A DNA stretch of 64,000 nucleotides from Ceratotherium simum simum (lineage: Eukaryota; Chordata; Mammalia; Perissodactyla; Rhinocerotidae): NCBI RefSeq assembly GCF_000283155.1, contig NW_004454160.1:6399928-6463927 (forward strand), written 5' to 3'. Each line of letters starts with the position of its first letter. Positions within the stretch are counted from its first letter, which is position 1. Positions 12,010 through 23,229 of the stretch are shown piece by piece. A program made the position numbers and the translations under genes. The notes under the pieces are model-generated. The model ran no database searches and was not told the origin of the DNA. It worked only from the letters and a program-made list of their open reading frames with translations.

Positions 12010-13350
12010 TTAAGAAGGGGGCCTTGAAAAGGGCCTGTGAAAGTGAGGGACTCTGAAACTTAAGCTTTATTGGCTTCAAAATAAATCTCCCTTTATAGTC
12101 AATGGAAAACATCTAAAATTGGAAAATCGAGAAATAAGAGCTTAAAAGCTTTATTCAGAAATACAAGGTAAGTACCAAAAGAAAAATCTGAAAGAGTTGA
12201 ATGTTAGGGGTTGTGGAAATCGGAGTGGAGTGTGATGGGGCAGAGAATTACTATTTCTTATAATAAACGCTGGATACTATGTGACTTTTTGCCCCATGCA
12301 AGGCCCCTCTCCTGTTTAATTCATTTATTCATTCATTCCCTTTTAACCCCAGACCCAACTTCCCTCCTTTCTTACAGCACCATTCTAGTGTGTTTAATGG
12401 CATCTTTTGACCAATATGGTGAAATAGGCTGGTGGCTCCTCCCCTTGAGATTAACCTTGGAGAAACTATGGGCTTCCGGGAAATAACAAGCAAACCACAA
12501 GAACACTCCGGGCAGATAAAGGATTGTTTGGAACTAGTATGTGTGTGTGTTGGGGGAATTGAGGTGGTGGTAGTGGTGATGGCTGCATCCTGGGACAGAG
12601 AGCATTGTCTTTGCTATGAGAGGGTAACTTGGAGAAGAACAGTTCCCATTCCTCTGGCCCACCCAACGCCTTGGCACTGGGACGACCATTGCCAGCCTTT
12701 ATTGTGGGAATCTCTACTGTCCAGTACCTCTGGTCCAGGGGTGAATTCCTCACAGTACAACCCTTTTGGAGTGAAGAGTTAGGAAAGCAGTGGGGATGGA
12801 CTAGCCATGGATATTACTCCTGCTCTCTTACCTGCAAAGCACCATGGCTGGTGGATGACAATCCAGGGAGTGCGTCCTCCCAAAGTTCTCCCAGAGGTTT
12901 GACAGTGATGTCCAAATGCTGAATTCCTGCTTAGAGCAAGGGGAGGTGGTGTGATTCATTTGTTTTGTAGTGCCCGGGGCTCTCCATCCTAGGACACCTC
13001 CCCTTCTCTCTACTTAAATTTTTCTGCATTGACAAAGACTATGGTCTGGCTTTCCACCCTTTCCCTATAGGCATTGTCAAAAAGAGTAGCCATCACACCC
13101 AGGGAAATATGCACTCATGGGCCAAAATAAAGAGAGTAGAACTAGCTCAAAAGGAAAAAAAGAAGGAGAAGGAACCACATTTATCAGTGGAAATAGAAGG
13201 ATTAAAATAGATGATAAATAATTTAACTAAGTATTTTTAAAAGTGCATCTTTTTATTTGTATTTGTTTTTACAAAATATATACTTCTGTTTTGTATGTGT
13301 TATGTTTAATTTACAAAGATGGAAAAATGATGTTTTGTTATATCTTTCAT
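12010..13350. other. Apparently unique intergenic sequence
   Basis: I recognise no repeat family and no conserved exon. Several overlapping open frames of 90-116 codons at 12,430-12,920 lie on both strands, lack splice context and resemble no protein I know. Confidence 0.4.
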
Positions 13351-13359
13351 TGTTTCTTT

Positions 13360-14410
13360 TTTTATTGTGGTAAAAAACACATAACATAAAATTTACTATC
13401 TTAACCATTTTTAATGTACAATATCATTCTGTTTCTTACTCTTTTTACTTAAAAACATGTTTTTAAGAACCATCCATGTTGCTAGCTATGGATCTAGTCT
13501 GTTGCTAATAACTTCTGCGTGGATCTCCAAGGTGAGCACCCCCTCTCCCAGCCAGGACCACCCAGACAGCCTCCAATTATTCATGATCACAGATAACATC
13601 GCAGTGAATATCCTTGGATATTACCTCGCATAGGCTCATGTGAGAATTTCTTTGAGATATATACCCAGGAAGGAGACTATTGGAGATATATACCCAGGAG
13701 GAAAATTGTTGAATATAGAGGATGGATAACCTTAGTTTGACTAATTTGAGCAAGAGTGCTCTCCAGAAGGGTGCACCAGGCTACACTCCCCACCAACCAT
13801 GCATGAGGGTTCCCATAGACCCACAGACCCACCATCTCCTGGCATTACTTGGCTTCTAAGTTTTTTACAATACAATAACTGTAAAATGGCATATCATTAT
13901 TGTTTCAAATTAAATGTCTCTGATTATCAATGAATCTGAGCATCTCTTCATATGCAGGTTAACTTTTTTGTGTGTGAGGAAGAGTAGCCCTGAGCTAACA
14001 CCTGTGGCCAATCTCTCTCTTTTTTGCTGAGGAAGATTGGCCCTGGGCTAACACCTGTGCCCACCTTCCTCTACTTTATGTGGGATTCCTGCCACAGCAT
14101 GGCTGATGAGGAGTGCATAGGTCCGCCCCCGGGACCCGAACCTGCTATCCCCGGGCTGCCAGAAGCAGAGTACACAACTTAACCACTGAACCACCAGGCC
14201 AGCCCCAAGCATGTTAACTTTTTGAGTTTCATCTTCTCTAAATTATCTTTTCATACCCTTGGCTCATTTTCCTATTGGGGTTGCTGATTTTTTTTCCTGT
14301 TGATTTGCTGGAGTTACTTGAATTCTAAATATTAATTCCTTAAGTTTAGAGATTGCAAATATCTCATTCAGTCATTTGTTAAACTTTGTGGTGGGTTTCT
14401 TTGATCAAAA
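13360..14410 (-). mobile_element. LINE-1 (L1M-type) 3' region, antisense, split by an ERE
   Basis: The block starts with the antisense L1M end wording 'ttattgtggtaaaaaacac' and continues with 'taaaatttactatcttaacc', 'accatccatgttgct', 'tttgagatatatacccagg', 'ctccagaagggtgcaccagg' and 'tgggtttctttgatcaaaaatg'. The segment 'gagatatatacccagga' is duplicated at about 13,653 and 13,684. Confidence 0.65.
13970..14206 (-). mobile_element. ERE SINE, form 1
   Basis: On the minus strand it starts GGGGCTGGCCTGGTGG. The flanks carry GCAGGTTAACTTTTT and GCATGTTAACTTTTT, a 15-bp target duplication with one change. It lies in the antisense L1. Confidence 0.88.
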
Positions 14411-14727
14411 ATGTTTACTTTTTAAAAAAAATCATTTTATTTTGAAATAATTTCAAACTTATAGTGAGGTAGCAAGAATAGTACAAAGAACTTTCATTTT
14501 TCCTGAGCTATTTGAGCACATGTTGTTGACATGATGCCCAACTCTCCTGAATTCTTTGGTGTGTAAATCCTACAAACAAGGTGTTCTTTGATATAACTAC
14601 AATACAATCATCAAAATCTGGAAATTAACACTGATACATTACTACCATGTAAACCTCAGACCCCATTCAAGTTTCACCAATTGTCCTAATGATATACTTT
14701 ATAACAAAATAATCCAATTCAAAATCA
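14411..14727. mobile_element. L1-associated 3' wording
   Basis: Phrases such as 'attttgaaataatttcaaac', 'cacatgttgttgacatgat', 'gaaattaacactgatacatt' and 'tttcaccaattgtcc' belong to an old L1-linked repeat that recurs at 15,620-15,720 and 23,260-23,500. I am not sure of its orientation. Confidence 0.5.
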
Positions 14728-15232
14728 CACATTGCTAATAGAAGGGAACTTCCTCAACCGAATAAAGGATAGTCATAAAAATTTGACAGCTAACATCATA
14801 GTCAGTGGTAAAAGACTGAAAGCTTTTCCCTCTAACATGAGGAACAAGATAAGGATGCCTGTTTTTGTCACTTCTCTTCGATCTTGTACTAGAAGTTCTA
14901 GCCAGATAAATTAGGTAAGAAAAAGAAACAAAGGGCATCCAAATTGAAAAGGAAGAAGTAAAACTATTCCTATTTGCAGATGACATGATCTTATATGTAG
15001 AAAATTCTAAAGTATCCACAAAAAAACTATTAGAACTAATAAGCAAATCCAGTAAAGTTTCAGGATACAAGATCAATACAAAAAATCAGTTTTCTAAATA
15101 CTAGTAATGAACAATACGAAGAAGAAATTAAGAAAACAATTTCATTTATAATAGCAACCAAAAGAATAAAATTCCTAGGAATAAATTTAACCAAGGAAGT
15201 GAAAAGGCTTGTACACTGAAAACTGCAAAACT
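14728..15232 (+). mobile_element. LINE-1 ORF2 reverse transcriptase fragment
   Basis: The plus strand encodes broken pieces of L1 ORF2. Around 14,968-15,075 it reads [14 protein letters not shown] followed by [10 protein letters not shown]. This contains the FADD reverse-transcriptase active-site motif of mammalian L1. Frames are disrupted and both ends of ORF2 are missing, so the fragment is dead. Confidence 0.85.
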
Positions 15233-15840
15233 GCATACATATATAGAAAAAATATATATATACTACGTTTTCTTTATCCATTCATCCATTGATGGACACT
15301 TAGGTGGTTTTTATATCTTGGCTATTGTAAATAATGCTGCAATGAACATGGGGGTGCATGTATGTTTTTGAGTTAGTGTTTTCGTTTTCTTCGGATAAAT
15401 ATTTTATCCCAGAAGTGGAATTGCTGGATCCCATGGTAGTAGGACAAGGTTTTTATTGAAGCCCTAGAATTCTGCATCATATAGCATGAAGGAGATGACA
15501 CATGGGCCTGGAAGACTTTGAATAAAGTCATTCACAAGGATCCATTTTTCTACTTAGACAACAAAAACAACAAAATTTATATGGATCCTGTATAATATTT
15601 ACCCTTTTTCAACTTTTTATTTTTAAAAATTTCAAACCTATAGAAAACTTAAGAGTAGCATAATAAACATTCTTTACCTAGATTCACCAGTTGTTAACAT
15701 TTTGCCACATTTGCCTTTTTTATTTTTAATCTAGTTATTATTTTTTAAATTATTTATTACTTCATTTATTTTTGCTAAACCTTTTGGAAGTAAGTTGCAG
15801 CTATTAGAACACTTTACCCCTAAGTAACTCAGCAGGCTTC
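15233..15840. mobile_element. LINE-1-derived fragments
   Basis: Positions 15,270-15,440 are antisense L1 ('tttatccattcatccattg', 'aataatgctgcaatgaac', 'cagaagtggaattgctgga'). Positions 15,600-15,780 resemble another L1-linked 3' block ('caccagttgttaacatttt'). Confidence 0.55.
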
Positions 15841-15846
15841 TCCTTA

Positions 15847-16096
15847 TTTTTTTTTTTTTTTTTTTTGTGAGGAGATCAGCCCTGTGCTAACATCCGCCAA
15901 TCCTCCTCTTTTTTTGCTGAGGAAGACGGCCCTGGGCTAACATCTGTGCCCATCTTCCTCCACTTTATATGGGACGCCGCCACAGCATGGCTTGCCAAGC
16001 AGTGCGTCGGTGCGCGCCCGGGATCCGAACCAGGGAACCCCGGGCCACCGCAGCGGAGCACACGCACTTAACCGCTTGCGCCACCGAGCCGGCCCC
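15847..16096 (-). mobile_element. ERE SINE, form 1
   Basis: On the minus strand it starts GGGGGCCGGCTCGGTGGC. It has an exact 14-bp target duplication, CAGGCTTCTCCTTA, at 15,833-15,846 and 16,097-16,110. Confidence 0.95.
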
Positions 16097-16109
16097 CAGG
16101 CTTCTCCTT

Positions 16110-16530
16110 AGAATAAGGATATTCTGCTACAACCACGTTGCTTTGATCACATCTAGGAAAATGAACAATAATTAATATCTAATATTTGATTCATATTTAA
16201 AATTTTCCAATTGTCCCCAAAAGGTCTTTTTATAGCTGCTTTGTTTTTCAAGGTTCACAATTCTCACTTAGCGTTGTGTCTCTTTACTCTCTTTTAATTT
16301 TTAGAAGAGTTCTCCTGGCCTTTTAAAAAAGTTTAATTTTACTGTTTGAGGTGTTCAGGGAAATTTTCTTGTAGAACGTTCCACATTCAGGATTTATTTA
16401 ATTGTTTCCTCATTAGTGCAGTAAATGAAATATGTTAGCAAGGATACATGTTGTGTCCTTTTTTGCATAACATCAGAAGGCACATAATGTCAGGTTGTCC
16501 AACTGTTGTGATGCTAAGTGTGATCACTGG
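16110..16530. mobile_element. L1-linked repeat continuation
   Basis: The wording continues the L1-associated block interrupted by the ERE at 15,847 ('aaaattttccaattgtccc', 'cattcaggatttatttaa'). The MST LTR at 16,533 ends it. Confidence 0.45.
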
Positions 16531-16532
16531 TG

Positions 16533-16960
16533 TTATGGATTGAAGGCTGTCCCACCCAAATTCATAAGTTGAAGCCCTAGCCTGCAATGTGATGGTATTT
16601 GGAGATGGGGCCTTTGGGAGGTAATTGGTTTTAGATAAGACCATGAAGGTGGAGCCTTCATTGTGGGATTAGTGCCCTTATAAGAGACACCAGAGAGCTT
16701 CCTTCCTCTCTCTCTTTCTCTTTCTCTCTCTCTGCCATGTGGGGACACAGCAGGAAGGTGGCTGTCTGCAAGCCAGGAAGAGAGCCCTCACCAGGAACCG
16801 AGCCCTCACCAGGAACCGAGCCCTCACCAGGAACCGAATTGGCTGGCACCTTGATCTTGACTTCCCAGCCACCAGAACTATGAAAATAAATTCCTGCTGT
16901 GTAATCCACTCAGTCTATGGTATTTTGTAACAGCAGCCTAAGCAGCCTAATCCAACTTGG
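16533..16960 (+). mobile_element. MST-type MaLR solo LTR
   Basis: It reads TGTTATGGATTGAAGG at the start, then 'aatgtgatggtatttggag', 'gggcctttgggaggtaat', 'ggattagtgcccttataag', 'gccatgtggggacacagcag', 'ccttgatcttgacttcc' and 'gtctatggtattttgta'. This is the order of an MST LTR of the ERVL-MaLR group. It holds a local triplication of an 18-base unit, noted under findings. Confidence 0.85.
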
Positions 16961-18070
16961 TAAATCTGGTGACCAAATCTCTTCACTGAATAGGTATCTC
17001 TCCTTGTAATCATTAAATAATCTGGGGGGGGGGGTGATACTTTGAGACCATGTGAATACCTTCTTCCCCATTAACCTGTCACTCAATGATTTTAGCGTAA
17101 ATTAATGATTCTTGCCTGAGTCAAATTTTACACTGGAGTTGCAAAATGGTGATTTTCCAATTCTATCATTCCTTTTATATGTGTTAGCTGGCATTCTTCA
17201 GTAAGGAAACTAACCCTTTCCCCTTTTCTCTATTCTCTTTAACTCTTTTACTTTTGGTGTCCCGCAAAGAAGACCCTGACACAAGAACCTGGGTGTGGGT
17301 ACTTGATTTAGGAGATGATACCAGAAGAATAGAGGAAGCCAGGAAAAGTGAGACAGGGCAGAGAGAAAAGCCAATAAAGGGTGTATTAAGGCACAGTTCT
17401 GCTGTGGGCAATTGGGGCTCAGTCCTGCTGGGTCCCACTGAGAAATGTGTGGAATGCTTCAGAATTGTCCCACTGATTCCATCACCCATTAGTTAAGGGC
17501 TGCCTCCAGAGATATTAATTACCCCCACCTTCCTAACCCCCTACACTTCCAGATTGCATCCCTCAGCAGCCATGCACTCTAAGTGGTTCCTGAGAAAGAC
17601 CTCAGGCAGAGAAGAGAAACACGGTATTGAGGTGGGAAATCTGTCAGGGTGCTCTGAACTGTCCATAGCTGCAAGAGAATTCAAGTGGGTCAAGGTGATG
17701 TGGAACAGGGCATCAACAGCATCTGCTTCTCCGCTTCTCTCTATCTCATATCACTGTGAACTCATGGAATCGGAAAAAAAAAAAACAAACCCAGGATGTT
17801 ATGATCCTTTACCATCATTATACTCTTTGATGCTCAGATTGTCTCAAATTTGGACAGTGAGAGACCCTTTACATTGGCTCCTTTGTCCTTTTAATATGTT
17901 CCCATAGTCTTTGAACACTTCCTTGCTTTCTGGCACAATCAACAGTGCAGGCTTATCTTGTACTTTCTCTGCCCCAGACCTGGACTCGGCTGTTTCCCTA
18001 AGGAGTCTGGTTCTTTACAGTTGAGAATGATATTTAGAAATGGTTCTGGGTTGTCATTGCTTTTAGGCCT
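16961..18070 (+). mobile_element. L1M-type repeat split by an unassigned insertion
   Basis: The two outer parts (16,990-17,235 and 17,745-18,070) are consecutive pieces of the same L1-associated repeat seen at 27,139-28,275. The phrases are 'atactttgagacc', 'tgattcttgcctgagtca', 'tgttagctggcattcttca', then 'atcattatactctttgatg' and 'ggtatttagaaatgg'-like wording. The middle part (17,250-17,744) is foreign and listed separately. Confidence 0.6.
17250..17744. mobile_element. Unassigned insertion in the L1M-type repeat
   Basis: About 490 bases interrupt otherwise collinear L1M-type sequence. It contains G/A-rich 'agggcagagagaaaagcc' wording and resembles an LTR. I see no convincing TG...CA ends or target duplication, so the class is inferred only from its position. 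Confidence 0.3.
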
Positions 18071-18700
18071 TTTCAGTAGATAAAGCTAGGAAATACACTT
18101 AAAAACAAAACAAAAACCATGAGGTTTCACTGATTGCTCCAATTCAAATCACACATCATAAGGTCTGTCCTCACTTTCTCCCATTCTGTATTTGTATTTT
18201 CCTTCTCCCACAGTGAAAACCCTGGTTCTCAATATCAGTCATTTGCTCTTCTCTATATTACAAACAAAAGAGTTTCAGAGATGCAACACCAATATCACTA
18301 CCAACAACAAATCTTCTAAGTAAAATTTTAAGATTGCATTATAGTTCTTTTTGCCTTCAATTCATGGGTACAGTGCAAAGCCTGTGCTCAAAGTTACTTG
18401 AATTAATTCTTTTTCTCTCTGAAGTTGTGTTATATGATACACAATTAAGTTTGTCTTTCTTTTTATTCAAATTTGAGGTTTGCTTTAAAAAAAAATCACA
18501 CAATGGAGTACTATGTGGCCACAAAAAACAACAAGGAAGATCTCTGTACTGGTGAGGAGTGAAAATGTAAGCTGCAAAATCTTATATATGTAGTATGCTG
18601 CCTTTTGTATAATAAAAAAGGAGAAATATGAATATGTACACATATTTTTTCCAAAAAAACTCCAACACACACAGCAAGTAAAACCAGAAACTAATGAAAA

Positions 18701-18903
18701 TGGCCAGCCCCGGTGGCCTAGTGGTTAAAGTTCAGCACACTCCACTACGGTGGCCCAGGTTTTGTTCCCGGGTGTGGAACCACACCACTCATCTGTCAGT
18801 GGCCATCCTGTGGCAGCAGCTCACATTAAAAAAAAAGAGGAAAATTGGCAACAGATGTTAGCTCAGGGCAAATCTTCATCAGCAAAAAAAAAAGAAAAAG
18901 AAA
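18701..18903 (+). mobile_element. ERE SINE, form 3
   Basis: The copy has a TGGCCAGCCCCGGTGG head and a diverged body with GTCAGTGGCCATCCTGTGGC. It has an exact 15-bp target duplication, AGAAACTAATGAAAA, at 18,686-18,700 and 18,904-18,918. Confidence 0.92.
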
Positions 18904-19154
18904 AGAAACTAATGAAAAAGTTATTAGAGGGATTGGTGAGAATGAGGTTTAGGGGATAAAGATAGGAGCAAAATGTCTCTAAATATACCTTTGCATATCA
19001 TTTTGACTTTTGAACCATGTAAATGATTTACATATTCAAAAAATAAAATTTTGAAGGATGAAAATAGTATTGAATCATATTTATTAACTTAGGAAGATAT
19101 TGATATAAAATGAAAAAGAATACACAGTATGATCTAATTTAAAATATACATAGA

Positions 19155-19402
19155 GGGGCCAGCCCAGCGGTGTAGTGGTTAAGTTGCGTGCTCTGCTTCG
19201 CTGTCCCGGGGTTTGCAGGTTCGGATCCCAGACACGGACCTGCACACTGCTCATTAAGCCATGCTGTGGTGGCATCCCATATACAAAATAGAGGAAGATT
19301 GGCACAGATGTTAGCTCAGGGCTAATCTTCCTCAGCAAAAAGAGGAAGATGGGCAGCAGTTAGCTCAGGGCTGATCTTCCTCACCAAAAAATAAAATACA
19401 AT
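19155..19402 (+). mobile_element. ERE SINE, form 1
   Basis: The copy starts GGGGCCAGCCCAGCGG. The target duplication is AAAATATACATAGA (19,141-19,154) against AAAATACACATAGA (19,403-19,416), with one change. Confidence 0.92.
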
Positions 19403-19604
19403 AAAATACACATAGATATAGAGATATAATTTTTGAAAGGTAAATACCAAAACGGAAGTAGTGGTCATCTCTGGCTGACAGAATCACCTTATTTTAATTT
19501 TTATTCTTTGTATCTTTCTGTATGTAACCAATTTCTATAATTTTCTGTACGTACCCAATTTTCTATAATAAACATATTACATTTATCATCACAATTTTTT
19601 TATG

Positions 19605-20105
19605 ACATCATGGTAGGCAAAATAATGGGCCCCCAAAGATGTCAATAAATGAACTCCTAGAACCTGTGAATATGTTCTATTACGGGGTAATTAAGGTTGC
19701 AAATGGAATTAAAGTTGCTAATCAGCTAATATTAACATAGAGAGATTCTCTTGGCTTATCTGGGTGGGCCCAATGTAATCACAAGAGTGTTTTAAATGTG
19801 GAAGAGGGAGGCAAAATGTCAGAGTCAGAGAGAGACTTGAAAATGCTCTGTTATTGGCTTTGAATATAGAGAAAGGGGCTATGAGCCAAGGAGAACAGGT
19901 GGCACCTAGGAGCTGAAAAAGTCAGGAAATGGATTCTCCCCAGAGCCTCCATGAAGAACACAGCCCTGCTAACACCTTGATTTTAACCAACTGAGACCAT
20001 TTCAGACTTCTGACCTCCAGAACTGTAAAAGAACTCATCTGTGTTGCTGAAGTCACCAAGTTTGTGGTCATTCGTCACAGCAGCAATAGGAAACTGTTAC
20101 AGGCA
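19605..20105 (+). mobile_element. MLT1/MaLR-type solo LTR
   Basis: It reads in the usual order: 'aggcaaaataatgggcccc', 'aacctgtgaatatgtt', 'atctgggtgggcccaatg', 'gggctatgagccaaggag', 'ggattctccccagagcctcc', 'aacaccttgattttaacc', 'gacctccagaactgtaa' and 'cagcaataggaaactgttac'. The name MLT1-type is from memory of consensus wording. Confidence 0.65.
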
Positions 20106-20392
20106 TATACTGAAGGCAATAAATATTTGTATACTGTATTACTTGAGATATAAATCACACAAAGATTTTAGAAGATTTTAAAGAAAAATCAAAAGAGCAA
20201 GAATTTGGGGGTTATTCCTAAGTTATTGAGAAAACTCAGTTATGAAAATATCATACTTCACAAACACTCTAATGAATTAAGTTTCTGCTGAACTCTATTT
20301 TAAGAAAGCAAGTGTAGCAATATTTTAAAAAATCACTTCCTTAATTTTTATTGCATTATGTTTGGATTTTTGAATCCTAGGTTTGTTTGGGG

Positions 20393-20882
20393 TTTTTTTT
20401 CTGAGGAAGATTCTCCTTGAGTTAACATCTGTTTCCATCTTCCTCTTTTTTTTTTTTGAGGAAGATTAGCCCTGAGCTAACATCTTTTGCCAATCCTCCT
20501 CTTTTTTGCTGAGGAAGATTGGCCCTGGGCTAACATCCATGCCCATCTTCCTCTACTTTATATGGGACGCCACCACAGCATGGCTTGATAAGCAGTAAGT
20601 AGGTCTGTGCCTGGGATCTGAACCCATGAACCCCAGGCTGCCAAAGCAGAGCGCCCGAACTTAACCGCTACTCCACTGGGCCAGCCCCTCCCTCTTCCTC
20701 TTTTTGCTTGAGGAAGATTTGCCCTGAGCTAACATCTGTTGCCAATCTTTCTCTATTTTGTATGTTGGCTGCCACCACAGCGTGGCCACTGATGAGTGGT
20801 GTAGGTCTTCACCTGGGAACCAAATCTGGGCTGCTGAGGCAAAGCACTCAAACTTAACCAGTAGGCCACTGGGGCTGGCCCC
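20393..20882 (-). mobile_element. ERE SINE, form 3, carrying a nested ERE
   Basis: The outer copy begins on the minus strand with GGGGCCAGCCCCAGTGG near 20,882. It includes the form 3 body and its tail lies near 20,393. An entire form 1 ERE is inserted at 20,451-20,692. Confidence 0.85.
20451..20692 (-). mobile_element. ERE SINE, form 1, nested in another ERE
   Basis: On the minus strand it starts GGGGCTGGCCCAGTGG. The outer-ERE words TCTTCCTCTTTTT flank it at 20,438-20,450 and 20,693-20,705, which is the target duplication. Confidence 0.87.
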
Positions 20883-20929
20883 TTGATGTTCTTAATTCTC
20901 TATCCTTCTCCATAAAATTTCCTGTGGCA

Positions 20930-21295
20930 AAGACAATTCAATATATTTACTAAACCAGTTCATTTTCCTCCTGAGCACACAGAAAAACTACATTTCCCAG
21001 TTGCTCTTTCAGCTAAGTGGGACCATGTGACTAGTTCTGCCCCATGGAATCCAGATAGAAGTGATATAGGATCCTCTATGCAGAAGCCCACTCATCTGTC
21101 TCTCCCTTCTCAGTGGTCTTAAAAGCCACATGTTGGTGGCTGCAATAGGACATCAGCCTGAATGCAACCCCACCTCCTACCTGTCTGCCCCTGCAGCATA
21201 CTAAGAGAGGAAAGAGGAGAAATACATTTTTATTGAGTTGGGCTACTGAGATTTTGGCGATTGTTTGTTACAACAGTTAGCCTACTCTAATCTAT
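20930..21295 (+). mobile_element. LTR-like repeat (MaLR type)
   Basis: The order 'actacatttcccagttgc', 'gggaccatgtgactagttc', 'agaagtgatatagg', 'ttgagttgggctactgag' and 'ttgtttgttacaacag' is that of a MaLR-class LTR ending. The family is not firmly assigned. Confidence 0.5.
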
Positions 21296-21299
21296 ATTC

Positions 21300-21412
21300 T
21301 AATATTTTGTTAAATTTTAAAAATATACTATATAGATATACATACTACATATATATGTGTGATATATACTATACATATATTACACACACACATATGTATA
21401 TATAACTTTGAA
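21300..21412. repeat. TA/CA dinucleotide microsatellite
   Basis: Imperfect TA-rich sequence with short CA runs ('tatatatgtgtgatatata', 'acacacacacatatgt'). Confidence 0.8.
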
Positions 21413-21489
21413 TCATGGTTTCTATATGAGTAAAACTACATTCAGCTACGAGTTACCAGAAAACTTTCTTAAACAAGAAAGAGGTTTAT

Positions 21490-21779
21490 GGGCTGGCCCT
21501 GTGGCTTAGTGGTTAAGTGTGTGCTCTCCGCTACTGGCGGCCCGGGTTTGGATCCCGGGCATGCACCGAGGCACCACTTCTCTGGCCATGCTGAGGCCGC
21601 GTCCCACATACAGCAACTAGAAGGATGTGCAACATGACATACAACTATCTACTGGGGTTTTGGCGAAAAAAAAGGAGGAGGATTGGCAATAGATGTTAGC
21701 TCAGAGCTGGTCTTCCTCAGAAGAAAGAGGAGGATTAGCATGGATGTTAGCTCAGGGCTGATCTTCCTCACAAAAAAAA
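21490..21779 (+). mobile_element. ERE SINE, form 2
   Basis: The copy starts GGGCTGGCCCTGTGGC and includes the complete form 2 body. The left flank AAGAAAGAGGTTTAT (21,475-21,489) recurs after the A-tail with a small A-rich insertion. Confidence 0.88.
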
Positions 21780-21799
21780 AAGAAAGAGAAAGGTTTATT

Positions 21800-22835
21800 T
21801 GTTTTATATGTCCATGGGTAGGTAGTCCCGGGCTGGTATTGGGAGGTTAAAGATGTCCTCAAAGAACCATATTCCTTCTATCTTCCTGTCCTGCTTTCTT
21901 GCTGATGGATGCTGTGCATCAAATATTTTCTACATTCCAAGCAGGGAGGAGGAAAAGGAAGAAGCAGCAGCAGGCTTCCACTTGCATCTCATTGGTAGAA
22001 TTGAGTCACGCCGTCACACTTAGCAACAAGAGAGTCTGGAAACAAAAGCTTCTGCGTTAGAATGAAGCAAACAAAAAAGGGTTTGCAAAGAAGGCAGAGT
22101 GAGCCAACCTACTGTATCTGCCACTACTTCCCTTTTAGATTTCAGCATATGTAAACGGACAAAAATCTAAGGAGCTAGCAAAAGCATTTTTCAAAGTTGT
22201 TAAAGTAGTTATAATAAAATCAGCTTATTTGTGAAGCAGAAGCCAGGTAAGAAGAAAATTTAGTGGACTACATTATACTATAAAATGGATATCTATTAAA
22301 ATTATTGTGCCATGTGTCCCAAATCTTACACAAATCAATCAATATCTCTCTCTCGAGCTAGAAAGATATCTGATTTGTGCTTCAATTTACATCTACTAAC
22401 ATCTGAAGTCAATTAAACCTGTTTTTCCCCTCAAGCATGGCAAAATCATATGGTATATAAATAGGGTGACTTTATGCCCTGGATTTCCCAGGATACAGCA
22501 AAATTACTAATAGCATCCCCTTTCGTTCTCAAGTATTTTGGTTTAGATAATAGATAATATGGTTTCTCATATCTAAAGAACAAAGGCAAATGAACTGGTC
22601 CGGGTGGAGCCGTTAGTAATGACCTGGAAAGGGTCAGTAAAGAGTCAACTTTCTGGAAATGAGTAAATCACATTTGCATTTCATTTGAAGCCCACTAGGA
22701 TTTCCCTTGTGCTAATACAGCAGAGCAGGAGGCATCCTTCAGTTCAGGCATTCCTCACAGGCATAAAAAAAGTCAAAATTTCTGTAGACTGGGAAATCCC
22801 AATTCCTCCCTTTTCTTTCCTCCTCCTTCTTCTTC
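21800..22835. other. Unassigned intergenic sequence
   Basis: I see no gene and no repeat I can name with confidence. A C/T-rich run at about 22,800-22,836 leads into a truncated ERE. Confidence 0.4.
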
Positions 22836-22838
22836 TTC

Positions 22839-22916
22839 TTTTTTTTTTTTTTTGTGAGGAAGATTGGCCCTGAGCTAACATCTGTTGCCAATCTTCCTCT
22901 TTTTCCTTGAGGAAGA
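22839..22916 (-). mobile_element. Truncated ERE SINE (3' part only)
   Basis: Only the antisense ERE tail is present (T-run, GTGAGGAAGATTGGCCCTG, 'aacatctgttgccaatctt', 'cttgaggaagat'). The body and head are absent. The sequence passes directly into an AT-rich tandem repeat. Confidence 0.8.
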
Positions 22917-23092
22917 TAAATATAATATAAATATATTATATTTATATTTTATATATATAATATATTTTATATATTTTATATTATATATTTATAAATATAT
23001 TTTATATTTATATTTTATATATATTTTATATATATATTTTATATATTTTATATATATAATATATTTTATATATTTTATATTATATATTTATA
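22914..23092. repeat. AT-only minisatellite/microsatellite
   Basis: About 180 bases consist of A and T only, with local palindromes. A segment of nearly 40 bases at about 22,960-23,002 is repeated at about 23,053-23,092, so part of the tract grew by duplication of a long unit. Confidence 0.85.
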
Positions 23093-23229
23093 CCACCAGT
23101 GGAGTGTTTATTTTATTAACATTGCATTGACTATATGGGAAGGCCCTCCAGACTGTAATCCAGGAGAACTGTGTTTAAATCCTGATGCTAAAACTAACCC
23201 AGGATTCATTTTTCTCAACTGTTTAACAG

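Larger units (their letters stand above)
18480..19600 (+). mobile_element. LINE-1 3' end split by two EREs
   Basis: The wording is that of the L1M ORF2 end and 3' UTR: 'cacacaatggagtactatgt', 'ctgccttttgtataataaa', 'aaatatacctttgcatatc' and 'ggtcatctctggctgac'. EREs at 18,701 and 19,155 split it into three pieces that read through when they are removed. Confidence 0.6.

Noticed and set aside
14735..15281. Minus-strand frames of 73-113 codons
   Set aside because: They are antisense to an L1 ORF2 fragment whose sense strand shows the FADD motif.
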